Assembly: GCA_964467615.1 (NCBI GenBank)
Contig: CAYXRK010000001.1
Coordinates: forward strand, 70,536 to 134,535
DNA: 64,000 nucleotides
Direction: 5' to 3'
Origin: CAYXRK01 sp964467615
Lineage (GTDB): Bacteria > Hydrogenedentota > Hydrogenedentia > Hydrogenedentales > GCA-2746185
The translations under genes and the position numbers were made by a program. Of this stretch, positions 56,718 through 64,000 are shown one piece after another; the first letter of the stretch is position 1, and every line of letters begins with the position of its first letter. The notes under the pieces were generated by a model. That model searched no databases and had not been told where the DNA came from. It was given only the letters and a program-made list of their open reading frames with translations.

Positions 56718-58179
56718 TTTCCGATGCCACCGTGTCGGTCTTTGTCCGTGTGCGGATCGCGGAAGCGCGATCAGCGGGGGACATCAACTGTTTTTCGAGC
56801 GGGAGTATCCAACGTTTTGGACCGAGTCCCCTCGGTATCGCGGCGAAATCGACATTGGGATCGACGTAGAGTTGCGGTTCGCGGCCATTCATGGACATGT
56901 ACCACCTTACATAGACCTTGGCGTCCTTCGATCCCGATTCGTGGGCGCGTTGGGCGATGTGGTGCGCGATTTGAACGACGGAATCGGCACATCGCGTGCC
57001 AACGATGTATTGCAACTCCTTGACGTACATCTCCGGATACACATCGACGCGTTGATTGGTCTGGGGGTCGACGACGGTAAACACGAGCGAACTTTGTTTC
57101 TCTGACAGCATCATATTCCACGAAAACCACATTCCCTCCTCGGTCCACAAGTGATTGCCGGGATAGAGAAAGGCGCGGAGGGGGAACAGTAGTTGGAACA
57201 CGGCGTAGGCGCTCAACAGCCATAGTGCGATCTGGCGCTTTACATCGAGGTCGTCCAGCCGGAGCGGCCCAGGCGGAGGCAGAGCAACGCGAGAAACCGG
57301 GCGTCTCGTGAGGCGGGTGGCGAAGCGCCGCGGCCAATCCGGCGCGAAAAAGAGTGTCGTCGCGGCGATCATTAACCAAGGGAATATGCCAATCTTGAAG
57401 AATTGGGAATTGAACAGATGAAAGGCGAGCGCGGCGGCGAAGGCGAAAGGCCGTGTTCGCCGCCAGAGCAGTCCGGGTACCACGAGTAAATCGAACGCGA
57501 TGCCGCCGAACGTGAACAGCGCTACAGTGCGTTCGTCGTCGAACAGAGGGCCGACCAGAAACCAATCGGTTTTTCTGGCCAGCCACATGCGCATCGGCTC
57601 GCCGCGGAACCAATCGCCGTTAAATTTCTGTATACCTCCGAAAATATAGACTACGCCGATCTGAAAGCGCAGGAGCCACAGACACCAGCCCGGAACGGAA
57701 CGCGATCGAGTTCTCATTTGCAACCTCGCGTCGATCGCCCACTCGCGATGCGCGGGGATGAAGACCATCATCATAGAGAGGAGGAAGACAAGGTAGAAGT
57801 GATTCAGGTAGCGAGACTGATCTAGGAAAAAGACGTACGCAAACAACAGGCAGAACAGGGCTGCTGCGATTCGATACGCCAGACCGGCAGCGACTAGCGC
57901 CGCCGAGATCCCCAGGAGCCCGAAGACGAAGTGCATACCGGCGCGAGGAAGCGGCCCGATCCAATCCAAGCCGTAGTAGTGCAACGTCATCACCGGCTCG
58001 ACCCAGTATCGGTCTATCCAGCCCTTCGCGAAGTATCGATACACTTCCCAAACGAGAATCGCGCCGAACGTCATCCTGAAGACCGCCACGGAAGCAGCAT
58101 CGACGGGAGCGAACAATGACGTAACGATGCCGGACCGCCCAGACTTGGATTCGTTCACGTTTTCGGCTGAGGAAGACAT
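56680..58179 (-). CDS. HTTM / vitamin-K-dependent gamma-carboxylase-like membrane protein
   Basis: The 499-residue protein has several membrane helices in the first 330 residues and the HTTM pattern: VAVFRMTFGAILVWE, SRYLNHFYLVFLLSMMM, REWAIDARL and VVYIFGGIQKFNGDWFRGEPM, which line up with the membrane core of gamma-glutamyl carboxylase, including NHxYL and the GGxxKxNxDWxxG segment. A C-terminal soluble part (about 370-499) follows, with Cys and Tyr residues. Bacterial homologues exist with mostly unknown targets. It overlaps the sirtuin gene. Confidence 0.75.
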   Translation of the reverse strand: MSSSAENVNESKSGRSGIVTSLFAPVDAASVAVFRMTFGAILVWEVYRYFAKGWIDRYWVEPVMTLHYYGLDWIGPLPRAGMHFVFGLLGISAALVAAGLAYRIAAALFCLLFAYVFFLDQSRYLNHFYLVFLLSMMMVFIPAHREWAIDARLQMRTRSRSVPGWCLWLLRFQIGVVYIFGGIQKFNGDWFRGEPMRMWLARKTDWFLVGPLFDDERTVALFTFGGIAFDLLVVPGLLWRRTRPFAFAAALAFHLFNSQFFKIGIFPWLMIAATTLFFAPDWPRRFATRLTRRPVSRVALPPPGPLRLDDLDVKRQIALWLLSAYAVFQLLFPLRAFLYPGNHLWTEEGMWFSWNMMLSEKQSSLVFTVVDPQTNQRVDVYPEMYVKELQYIVGTRCADSVVQIAHHIAQRAHESGSKDAKVYVRWYMSMNGREPQLYVDPNVDFAAIPRGLGPKRWILPLEKQLMSPADRASAIRTRTKTDTVASESEYVPEKEFGEE

Positions 58180-58488
58180 GTCTCTATGAGCGCTAAGCCA
58201 TTGTATTGCAATATGTTATGGACATTTATCGAAACCTGCACAGTGCCGAACGAGGGCCTTAAAGGAAACGGGCCGTCCAGACTGAATATGAGGAATACAC
58301 AATATCCTCATGCGTGTAAATATTTTCACTTCACATCGATGAGGTGCAATTGGTATACTCAACGTGGGTGTATAAGGGTTGACACGAGCGCTACGGGAGC
58401 GTTCGTGCGACGGAAGGAGTCCGACACCGCGCACGATACGGGAGGCGAACGGTGTAAATTCGCCTAGCGTGCCGCGAAGGGCGATGCG
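58180..58488. other. Leader region of the DnaQ-like gene
   Basis: No convincing gene is seen. The stretch is AT-rich at first, with ATGAGGA/TCCTCAT arms at 58288-58311. TATACT (58352) and TTGACA (58379) are possible promoter boxes. A near-perfect hairpin CACGAGCGCT-ACGGG-AGCGTTCGTG lies at 58383-58407. Confidence 0.5.
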
Positions 58489-59805
58489 ATGTTTGAGTAT
58501 CAGTGTCCTCACTGCAAGGTCATCCTGAGCATCCCGGAACAGTTTATCGGGACTACGGGCACCTGTCGCAAGTGTGGCAACAAGATCACCATCGAGCTAT
58601 CTCAGCCGAACGGCTCGAATGGGTCTGCGGAGGCTTTCTCCAACGTTCCGCCGACTCTCGTCGCGTTTCATTGTCAGGCTACGGGCCCCTCCGCGCGCAA
58701 GTGCAATATTACTGAACTCGGCGCCGTGAAGTTTTCGTTGAATGGCGAGGAGCGCGACACGTTTTGGTCGTTCGCCAATCCGGGGCACATGATCCCGCCG
58801 CGCATTACCGACCGGACCGGGATCACGGATGAGATGGTGGCGAACTCGCCGTTCTCGAACGACGTGGTCAAGCAGTGGTTTGATTGGATAGGTCCGAACG
58901 CGATTCTTTTTTCGCATCACGCACATTTTGACGCGAAGTTCGTCACGGCGGCCTTGCTCAAAGACGACATCACGCCGCCGATCTTGCAGGTCATCGACGT
59001 CATTGCGTGGGCGCGAAAGATGGGTGTTCCGATCCAAGAGTACCGATTGACGCCGCTGCTCGACCATATTGGTTTCCGCATGCACAAAACCCACCGGACC
59101 ATGGAGACGTGCCAAGGTATCGCCGCTTTGGCGGCGTGGTTGTTGAAGCGCACCGCGGGGGCCCACGTCGAAATCGAACACGGTCAGGGAATGCTTGGCC
59201 GGTTGGTCACTAAGAAGCACGAAGCGGTGAACGAAGACGTGGCGTACCGGGCGTTGCGCGAGGAATCGGCGGCGCTTGAGGCCGTTTGCGAAGCGGATTT
59301 CTATGAACAGGTCCGTTACGAGGCGCGGCTGAAACGGGTAAAGAGCCATGGCATCGCACAGGGCGTTTCGGTCGCGGCGGTCGCGGCTGCAGGGCCGGAC
59401 ATCGGCGGCCTCAAACATGCGCCCGACTGGTATCAAGAGAAGAGCCGGAGGATAGAGAGATACAAGATAGCGTCGGTGGCCCAGACAGACGCCGAGGACG
59501 CCGCGGCCGGAGGCGCGCAGTGGGAGTACATCCTGCTCGAGGCCTCTCAAACACGCGACACCGACGAGCAAATGCATCTGTGTATACAAGCCGTCGAGAT
59601 GGGCGCGGCGGATCCGTGGCCCTACGAACGGTTGACCGGGTTCTACATTCAATCCAAAGACTACGAAGCGGCGCAGCAAGTATGCGAAAAGTATTTCGAG
59701 TCCGGCGCATGGAAGATGGGGCGCTTCGCCGAGCACAGCGCGAAGTTGCTCAAGCGTCTCGAAAAGCTCGAGCGCAAGCTTATGGAAAGGGCCGGCGCGC
59801 GGTAG
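58489..59805 (+). CDS. DnaQ-fold protein with zinc ribbon, catalytic acids replaced
   Basis: The first 35 residues are a zinc ribbon (CPHCKVIL and CRKCGNKI). Next comes a DEDD exonuclease-like domain to about residue 230: LVAFHCQATG is the Exo I motif, where DxE has become HxQ; FSHHAHFDAKF keeps the Exo II Asp; and THRTMETCQ is Exo III, where the final Asp is Thr. Three of four metal acids are therefore missing and nuclease activity is unlikely. The last 200 residues are helical and hold a TPR-like stretch (WPYERLTGFYIQSKDYEAAQQVC in parts). It may be a nucleic-acid-binding or scaffold protein. Confidence 0.75.
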   Translation: MFEYQCPHCKVILSIPEQFIGTTGTCRKCGNKITIELSQPNGSNGSAEAFSNVPPTLVAFHCQATGPSARKCNITELGAVKFSLNGEERDTFWSFANPGHMIPPRITDRTGITDEMVANSPFSNDVVKQWFDWIGPNAILFSHHAHFDAKFVTAALLKDDITPPILQVIDVIAWARKMGVPIQEYRLTPLLDHIGFRMHKTHRTMETCQGIAALAAWLLKRTAGAHVEIEHGQGMLGRLVTKKHEAVNEDVAYRALREESAALEAVCEADFYEQVRYEARLKRVKSHGIAQGVSVAAVAAAGPDIGGLKHAPDWYQEKSRRIERYKIASVAQTDAEDAAAGGAQWEYILLEASQTRDTDEQMHLCIQAVEMGAADPWPYERLTGFYIQSKDYEAAQQVCEKYFESGAWKMGRFAEHSAKLLKRLEKLERKLMERAGAR

Positions 59806-59808
59806 GGA

Positions 59809-61689
59809 TCACTCGGCGGCCATCGCCTCCCATTCGCCGTACAGTTGGGCGAGGTCGGCTTTAAGTCCTTCGTATTCCTCGGTGAGTTCGGCGAGCTTCT
59901 TGTGATCGGTCCGTGCAAAGCGCCCTTCGATCTCGTCAATCATTTCTTCGAGTTGGGCGATTCCCGATTCAATTTCGTTAAGTTGCCGTTTGCGCCGCCG
60001 GTCGTCTCGGTCACCGGCCTTTCGCGTCTCACGCGGGCCATTGGGAGTTTCCCGAATCCTCAGGACCTCCGAAGTCGAGGCCGGGGCCGACTTCTTATCC
60101 TCCCCGAATTTCCAACGGTAGTGCGAGTAGTTTCCCAAATGGACGAATGCGCGCCCGTTCTCCACGATCACGAGCTTCTCGACCAAGCGGTCGATGAGCG
60201 CGCGATCATGCGAGACCATGACAATTGCGCCGGGATAGTTCTTTAGGGCCTCATCCAGCGCCTCGCGTGACGCAATGTCCAGATGGTTTGTCGGTTCGTC
60301 GAGCAACAATAAGTTCGCGCCCTCGAGCACGAGCTTGGCCAAAGCAACCCGGCTGCGCTCGCCGCCGCTCAATGCCGTTACCGGCTTGAAGACGTCGTCG
60401 CCGTAAAAGAGAAACGCGCCCAAAAACGTGCGGACTTGTTGCTGCGTCCACACGGTCCGAGCTGCACCTACTTCGGCCAAGACGGTATTCGTTGTGTTCA
60501 ACGTGTCGTGTTGCTGATCGTAGTAACCAACCTTCACTTTGTTACCGAGCCGGACTTCCCCCGCGCAGCCCTCGAGCTTCCCCGCGAGTTGTTTGAGAAG
60601 GGTCGATTTTCCCGCGCCGTTGGGCCCGATGATGCCGATGCGCTCCCCCCGCTCCACCGCGAAATCCAAGCCGCTGTACAAGGTCAGGTCACCGTAGCCC
60701 ATGCCCAAGCCCTTGCCGGAAAGCATGATTTGACCGCTGCGGACGACCTCGCCCAGCGAAAGGCGCATCGCCGCGGATTCGCCCTCGGGCGCGTCGATCC
60801 GCTCGATCTTGTCGAGCTTCTTGATCCAACTTTGCGCTTGACGCGCCTTCGTCTGCTTGTATCGGAACCGATCGATTCGCGCTTGTTCCTTCGCGATGAA
60901 TTCCCGTTGCCGGCGAAATGCCCCGTCTTGTTCCTCGCGGCGCCTGGCTTTCTCGATCTGGTACGCCTCGTAGTTGCCCGAGTACGACGTCAATTTGTTG
61001 CGTTCGATCTCTACCGTCCGTTTGGTGGCGACCGACAGCATTCGCCGATCGTGCGAGATGATTACGCAGGCCCTCGGCCAGTCGCTCAGAAAGGACTCGA
61101 GCCACTCCCGCGCCTGGAGGTCAAGGTGGTTCTCGGGTTCGTCGAGCAGCAAGAGGTCGGCGTCTTCCAACAGGGCCATCGCGAGCAATAATCGCGTCCT
61201 TTGGCCGCCGCTGAGGTCCCCGAACGGCAATTCGAAGTCGTTCTCGCGGAACCCGAGGCCGGTCAGGACCCGTTTCGCGCGCGGACGGAACTCGTAGCCG
61301 CCAAGAAGCTCGAACTCATCGTGCAGATGGCCGTATTCCTCGACACGGTGTTCGTCGCCGGCGGCGAGCTGATCTTCAAGTTCGCGCAGCCGAGCTTCTT
61401 TGCCAATCAAGTCTGAGAATCGCGTCAACGCGACGTCCATTAACGGCGTAGCAAGATCGATAGTCGGCAACTGCGCAAGGAACGCAATTCGCGCGCGGCG
61501 CATCCTCTCGACGATTCCGGAATCGGGCGCGATATCGCCCGCAATCAGCTTGAATATGGTCGACTTACCGGTGCCGTTTCGGCCGATGAGACCGATTTTC
61601 TCGCCCTCTTCCACGCGAAACGAGGCCCCGTCGAGTACAGGGACACCAGTGAACGCTTTGGACACGTTTTCTAGTCGGACGAGACTCAT
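59809..61689 (-). CDS. ABC-F family ATPase (EttA/Uup-like)
   Basis: From ATG 61689 the protein is 626 residues with two ABC domains and no membrane part: GRNGTGKST, LSGGQRTRL, LLDEPENHLD, then GPNGAGKST, LSGGERSRV, LLDEPTNHLD. A linker of about 90 charged residues and a C-terminal coiled coil follow, as in Uup. ABC-F proteins act on stalled ribosomes. The first domain has PEN instead of PTN. Its stop is four bases from the end of the convergent DnaQ-like gene, and its start overlaps the GT2 stop (ATGA). Confidence 0.92.
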   Translation of the reverse strand: MSLVRLENVSKAFTGVPVLDGASFRVEEGEKIGLIGRNGTGKSTIFKLIAGDIAPDSGIVERMRRARIAFLAQLPTIDLATPLMDVALTRFSDLIGKEARLRELEDQLAAGDEHRVEEYGHLHDEFELLGGYEFRPRAKRVLTGLGFRENDFELPFGDLSGGQRTRLLLAMALLEDADLLLLDEPENHLDLQAREWLESFLSDWPRACVIISHDRRMLSVATKRTVEIERNKLTSYSGNYEAYQIEKARRREEQDGAFRRQREFIAKEQARIDRFRYKQTKARQAQSWIKKLDKIERIDAPEGESAAMRLSLGEVVRSGQIMLSGKGLGMGYGDLTLYSGLDFAVERGERIGIIGPNGAGKSTLLKQLAGKLEGCAGEVRLGNKVKVGYYDQQHDTLNTTNTVLAEVGAARTVWTQQQVRTFLGAFLFYGDDVFKPVTALSGGERSRVALAKLVLEGANLLLLDEPTNHLDIASREALDEALKNYPGAIVMVSHDRALIDRLVEKLVIVENGRAFVHLGNYSHYRWKFGEDKKSAPASTSEVLRIRETPNGPRETRKAGDRDDRRRKRQLNEIESGIAQLEEMIDEIEGRFARTDHKKLAELTEEYEGLKADLAQLYGEWEAMAAE

Positions 61690-62489
61690 GCGGGGGGACC
61701 ATCGGGGGGCGGGGAAGCGTTCGAGGCGCGTTCGAGGGCCCATAGTTTAGCGTATTTCGTGAAGACGGAGAACGCTCCGAGCCCGCTTAGGACCGCGCCG
61801 TGGTATCCGTCACGAAAGCCCTGTCGCACGATGTACATCTTTAGGAACTTTACGAGCGGCCGCAGCGTGAGATCGGACCAACGCGCGCGGCGTCCGGCGT
61901 CGTACAGGTCTTGCGCACCCCAACTCGTGAATCGTTGGAAGGTGGCGAAGTATTCCTCGAAGCTCCGATAGGTGTCGTGAAACATGGGTCCGTCGATCAC
62001 GCCGACGAGACCGTCCATGACGACGCGAGAATGGACCCGCTTGTCTAGATACTGGCCCTTCGTCGTGCGGAAGAGGCGCAGATTGTAGTCTCTCTGCCAC
62101 CCGCAATGATTGATGAGCTTGCCAAAGAAGTACGAGCGGCGGCGAACGTTGTAACCGTCACAAGTAGAGGAATCTCGAATGATGCTCTTCACCTTTGCCG
62201 CCAACTCCTCGGACACCCACTCATCGGCGTCAAGCACCAACGTCCACTCAGTCTCGATTTGCGGCAACGCCCAATTGCGTTGCGCGGCAGCGTTGACGTA
62301 TTCATGCGTGACCACCCAGTCGGTGAATCGGCGCGCCACGGCGTCCGAACCGTCCGACGTTTTCGGATCCACGACGCAGAAAACACGGTCAGCCCACCGC
62401 ACGCTCTCGAGACAGCGCGGCAGGCGGTCGCCCGCATTCGGAACGAGTGTAAGTACAGTCAGATCGTGCATTGCGAACTTGATACTCAC
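61686..62489 (-). CDS. Family 2 glycosyltransferase (WaaE/KdtX-like)
   Basis: The 267-residue protein has LVPNAGDRLPRCLESVRWAD at the start, the metal motif LDADEWVSEE and QRDYNLRLFR with HDTYRSFEEYFA, a pattern of lipopolysaccharide core beta-glucosyltransferases and similar GT2 enzymes. It transfers a sugar from a nucleotide donor at the inner membrane face. It is coupled to the ABC-F gene downstream, and a hypothetical secreted protein lies 56 bases upstream. Confidence 0.87.
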   Translation of the reverse strand: MSIKFAMHDLTVLTLVPNAGDRLPRCLESVRWADRVFCVVDPKTSDGSDAVARRFTDWVVTHEYVNAAAQRNWALPQIETEWTLVLDADEWVSEELAAKVKSIIRDSSTCDGYNVRRRSYFFGKLINHCGWQRDYNLRLFRTTKGQYLDKRVHSRVVMDGLVGVIDGPMFHDTYRSFEEYFATFQRFTSWGAQDLYDAGRRARWSDLTLRPLVKFLKMYIVRQGFRDGYHGAVLSGLGAFSVFTKYAKLWALERASNASPPPDGPPA

Positions 62490-62545
62490 GCCTCTCGATA
62501 TACGTTTATGTTGTTGAAAAGCCGAGCGCCAGCGCGACGACCGAC

Positions 62546-63631
62546 CTATTCAGGAAAAACCAAATTCGTAAGACCACCCCGACCAATGGTCACCGGTTCA
62601 TACCACTTTTTCGACCTGTTGTCTAAAATACTGATGGTTCCTGGCCGTCGGTACGTTGGCCCGTACACGAACAACGAAAAGTTATCATTTGCCGTGATAA
62701 ACGCATCGGTGAACGGATATTCTTGGGCAGCAATGGACTGGGAGTCTTCGCGAATAAAAGGAATAATCGTGCTTTCGTCTTGGTACGCGGACACGGCGGT
62801 TAGGAAACTTTCTGTGATCTCTCCGGTTTGTGTGTCAATGACCGAATAGATCGCCGTGTATTGGTCATATACACGCGAAAACGGTCCCGAACCATTGCCT
62901 AATGGCTGGCCCATGCCAGACGCGAGTAACTTGTGGTGGTCGCTCCCTACTTGAACGATCCTCGTCTCAGAACCCTGTCCCGCAAGATACACGACAATGT
63001 CTCCTGCCGATGTAATTTCAAGTTTTCTCGCGACAGCGCCGTGTTCACTACATCGAAGGTTGTATGGTTTGGACGATGCAGTACGAATGTCTAATTTCCA
63101 CAAACCCTGATTGGTCTTAGGTTTTGCTATCCAATAGAACAACGACGCCGAATCCGCCGAAAAAGCTGCGGTATAAGTGACGGCTTCAGCATCGCTCAAT
63201 ACCGACAAAAGTGCTCCTGTGTCGGTATCGATTACAATACCGGCTTCTCCCGCCGCTTTCAGTTCTTCGTCTAACAATCCTGTCGCGTATACGTAAGCCC
63301 CATTGGGTGAAGCCAACGAGTGCCCAGTGAAACTTGTTACTGCTGCGACGGATTGTACATTTGATTCTCCAGTGTCGTTAAGCCTCGCAAACTCACCACG
63401 CGTGGAGAATCCAAAAATCTTACCGGCCGCAGATGCGATCCCGACACATTGCCCTTCTGGCATCGAAAAACTTCCTGTCTCCGTAACGGCTACAGAATCG
63501 CTGATCTCAATTCTGTATACGTAACCGTGGCTGTCGGCAACAATCGCAACCCCCGACTCGCCTTGAGCAAATACGCGGGCACTCAGTAGCAATGCCGTAG
63601 TAAACTGTGGGTAGAGACTCTTTATGAACAT
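62546..63631 (-). CDS. Secreted beta-propeller-like protein, unknown
   Basis: A signal peptide (MFIKSLYPQFTTALLLSARVFA) precedes about 335 residues with repeated short strands of the type VAIVADSHGYVYRIEI and IFGFSTRGEFARLN, as in beta-propellers. No catalytic motif or known family is evident. The base composition is lower in GC than its neighbours, suggesting transfer. It interrupts two glycosyltransferase genes. Confidence 0.6.
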   Translation of the reverse strand: MFIKSLYPQFTTALLLSARVFAQGESGVAIVADSHGYVYRIEISDSVAVTETGSFSMPEGQCVGIASAAGKIFGFSTRGEFARLNDTGESNVQSVAAVTSFTGHSLASPNGAYVYATGLLDEELKAAGEAGIVIDTDTGALLSVLSDAEAVTYTAAFSADSASLFYWIAKPKTNQGLWKLDIRTASSKPYNLRCSEHGAVARKLEITSAGDIVVYLAGQGSETRIVQVGSDHHKLLASGMGQPLGNGSGPFSRVYDQYTAIYSVIDTQTGEITESFLTAVSAYQDESTIIPFIREDSQSIAAQEYPFTDAFITANDNFSLFVYGPTYRRPGTISILDNRSKKWYEPVTIGRGGLTNLVFPE

Positions 63632-63772
63632 ACTTTCGACACTCCATTAATCGAATTTTCATTCTAAGACCGACGTCGATCTCGCGCTAGCTAATTAAAA
63701 GCTGGGACGTGTCGCAATGCCGGTATATGGTCGCGACGTTATATATCCGTTTACGTTAGCGTAGGTTTCTGT

Positions 63773-64000
63773 TCACGGCGCTTCCGGCGCGGCGGTAAGA
63801 GACTCATACACGGAGATCGTCCCTTCAACCATTTTTTCGACACTGAACTTCCGTTCGACGAGTGCTCGCCCCGCCTCGGCGCATCGCTGCACATTCCCGG
63901 GACTATCGAGGCATTCAGCAATCGCGGCGGCCAATTGATTGGGATTACGATTGGGGACGAGCCAGCCGGTTTGGCCGTCGAGGAGCATTTCGCGCACCCC
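63773..64000 (-). CDS. Family 1 glycosyltransferase, C-terminal end (truncated)
   Basis: The frame is open to the window edge; only the last 75 or so residues are seen. VREMLLDGQTGWLVPNRNPNQLAAAI is the donor-binding end of GT1/GT4 glycosyltransferases, with the nucleotide-sugar loop normally ending in GGVRE. It probably belongs to the same envelope sugar group as the GT2 gene. The start lies outside the window. Confidence 0.82.
   Translation of the reverse strand, partial: GVREMLLDGQTGWLVPNRNPNQLAAAIAECLDSPGNVQRCAEAGRALVERKFSVEKMVEGTISVYESLTAAPEAP

Noticed and set aside
58186..58467. A 93-residue ORF before the DnaQ-like gene
   Set aside because: Its composition is unlike a protein (many Cys, Arg and Thr without pattern), and it overlaps promoter-like and hairpin sequences.

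Overview
The window is 64 kb of GC-rich bacterial chromosome with ordinary gene density and no rRNA, tRNA or CRISPR array. The cell is a diderm: it has LolA-like, Lnt, OmpA-like, LpxH-like and Skp-like proteins, two secretin-like proteins and several lipoproteins. A DUF1559 pseudopilin with the C-terminal H-x9-DG motif, sulfatase-like and ceramidase-like proteins, bactofilin, two Ser/Thr kinases and GatCAB point to a Planctomycetota/Hydrogenedentota-type organism. That placement is inferred from gene content; no marker gene was compared. Ten Ns and a 22-base G run near 30.4 kb mark an assembly join, so gene order across that point is not secure.

Layout. 1-6.6 kb: the end of a ParA-like ATPase, an inverted-repeat element at its stop codon, a sulfatase-like lipoprotein followed by a copy of the ParA 3' end, then maf, lolA-like, proC and a kinase on the minus strand and a DsbD-N-like protein. 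6.6-13.7 kb: a single-chain MmeI-like restriction-modification enzyme, a DUF6157 gene bracketed by copies of the tetR 3' end, tetR, and an NADH dehydrogenase-SelD fusion. 13.9-18.5 kb: a less GC-rich NitT/SsuA-type ABC transporter block with a membrane protein and a metallophosphoesterase. 19-30 kb: pseudopilin, ispH-fba, tatD, a short Skp-like gene with two short secretin genes, lnt, bactofilin with an M23 peptidase, and arsC.

30.5-40.8 kb: KDPG aldolase, a GH3-like protein lacking catalytic residues, DinB, a large membrane protein, a methyltransferase-phosphatase fusion with a signal peptide, an orphan HicB-like protein, an APC permease, a second exported methyltransferase and a SurA-like chaperone. 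40.9-47.1 kb: SRP RNA and dnaX, a ceramidase-like protein, a GntR regulator with a candidate operator, a Xer recombinase and an OmpA-like protein. 47.5-53.5 kb: a close-packed run gatC-gatA-gatB-rsfS-kinase-L,D-transpeptidase. 53.5-64 kb: a lone flagellin behind a sigma-28-like promoter, a CoA transferase, a sirtuin, a gamma-carboxylase-like HTTM protein, a DnaQ-fold protein lacking most catalytic acids, an ABC-F ATPase and envelope glycosyltransferases.

The most notable signals are: two genes each bracketed by a duplicated 3' end of the gene before them; a 19-bp inverted-repeat end that supplies stop codons at two loci; a mini-Skp plus twin mini-secretin operon; and several proteins with a recognisable enzyme fold but substituted catalytic residues (GH3-like, DnaQ-like, ceramidase-like).
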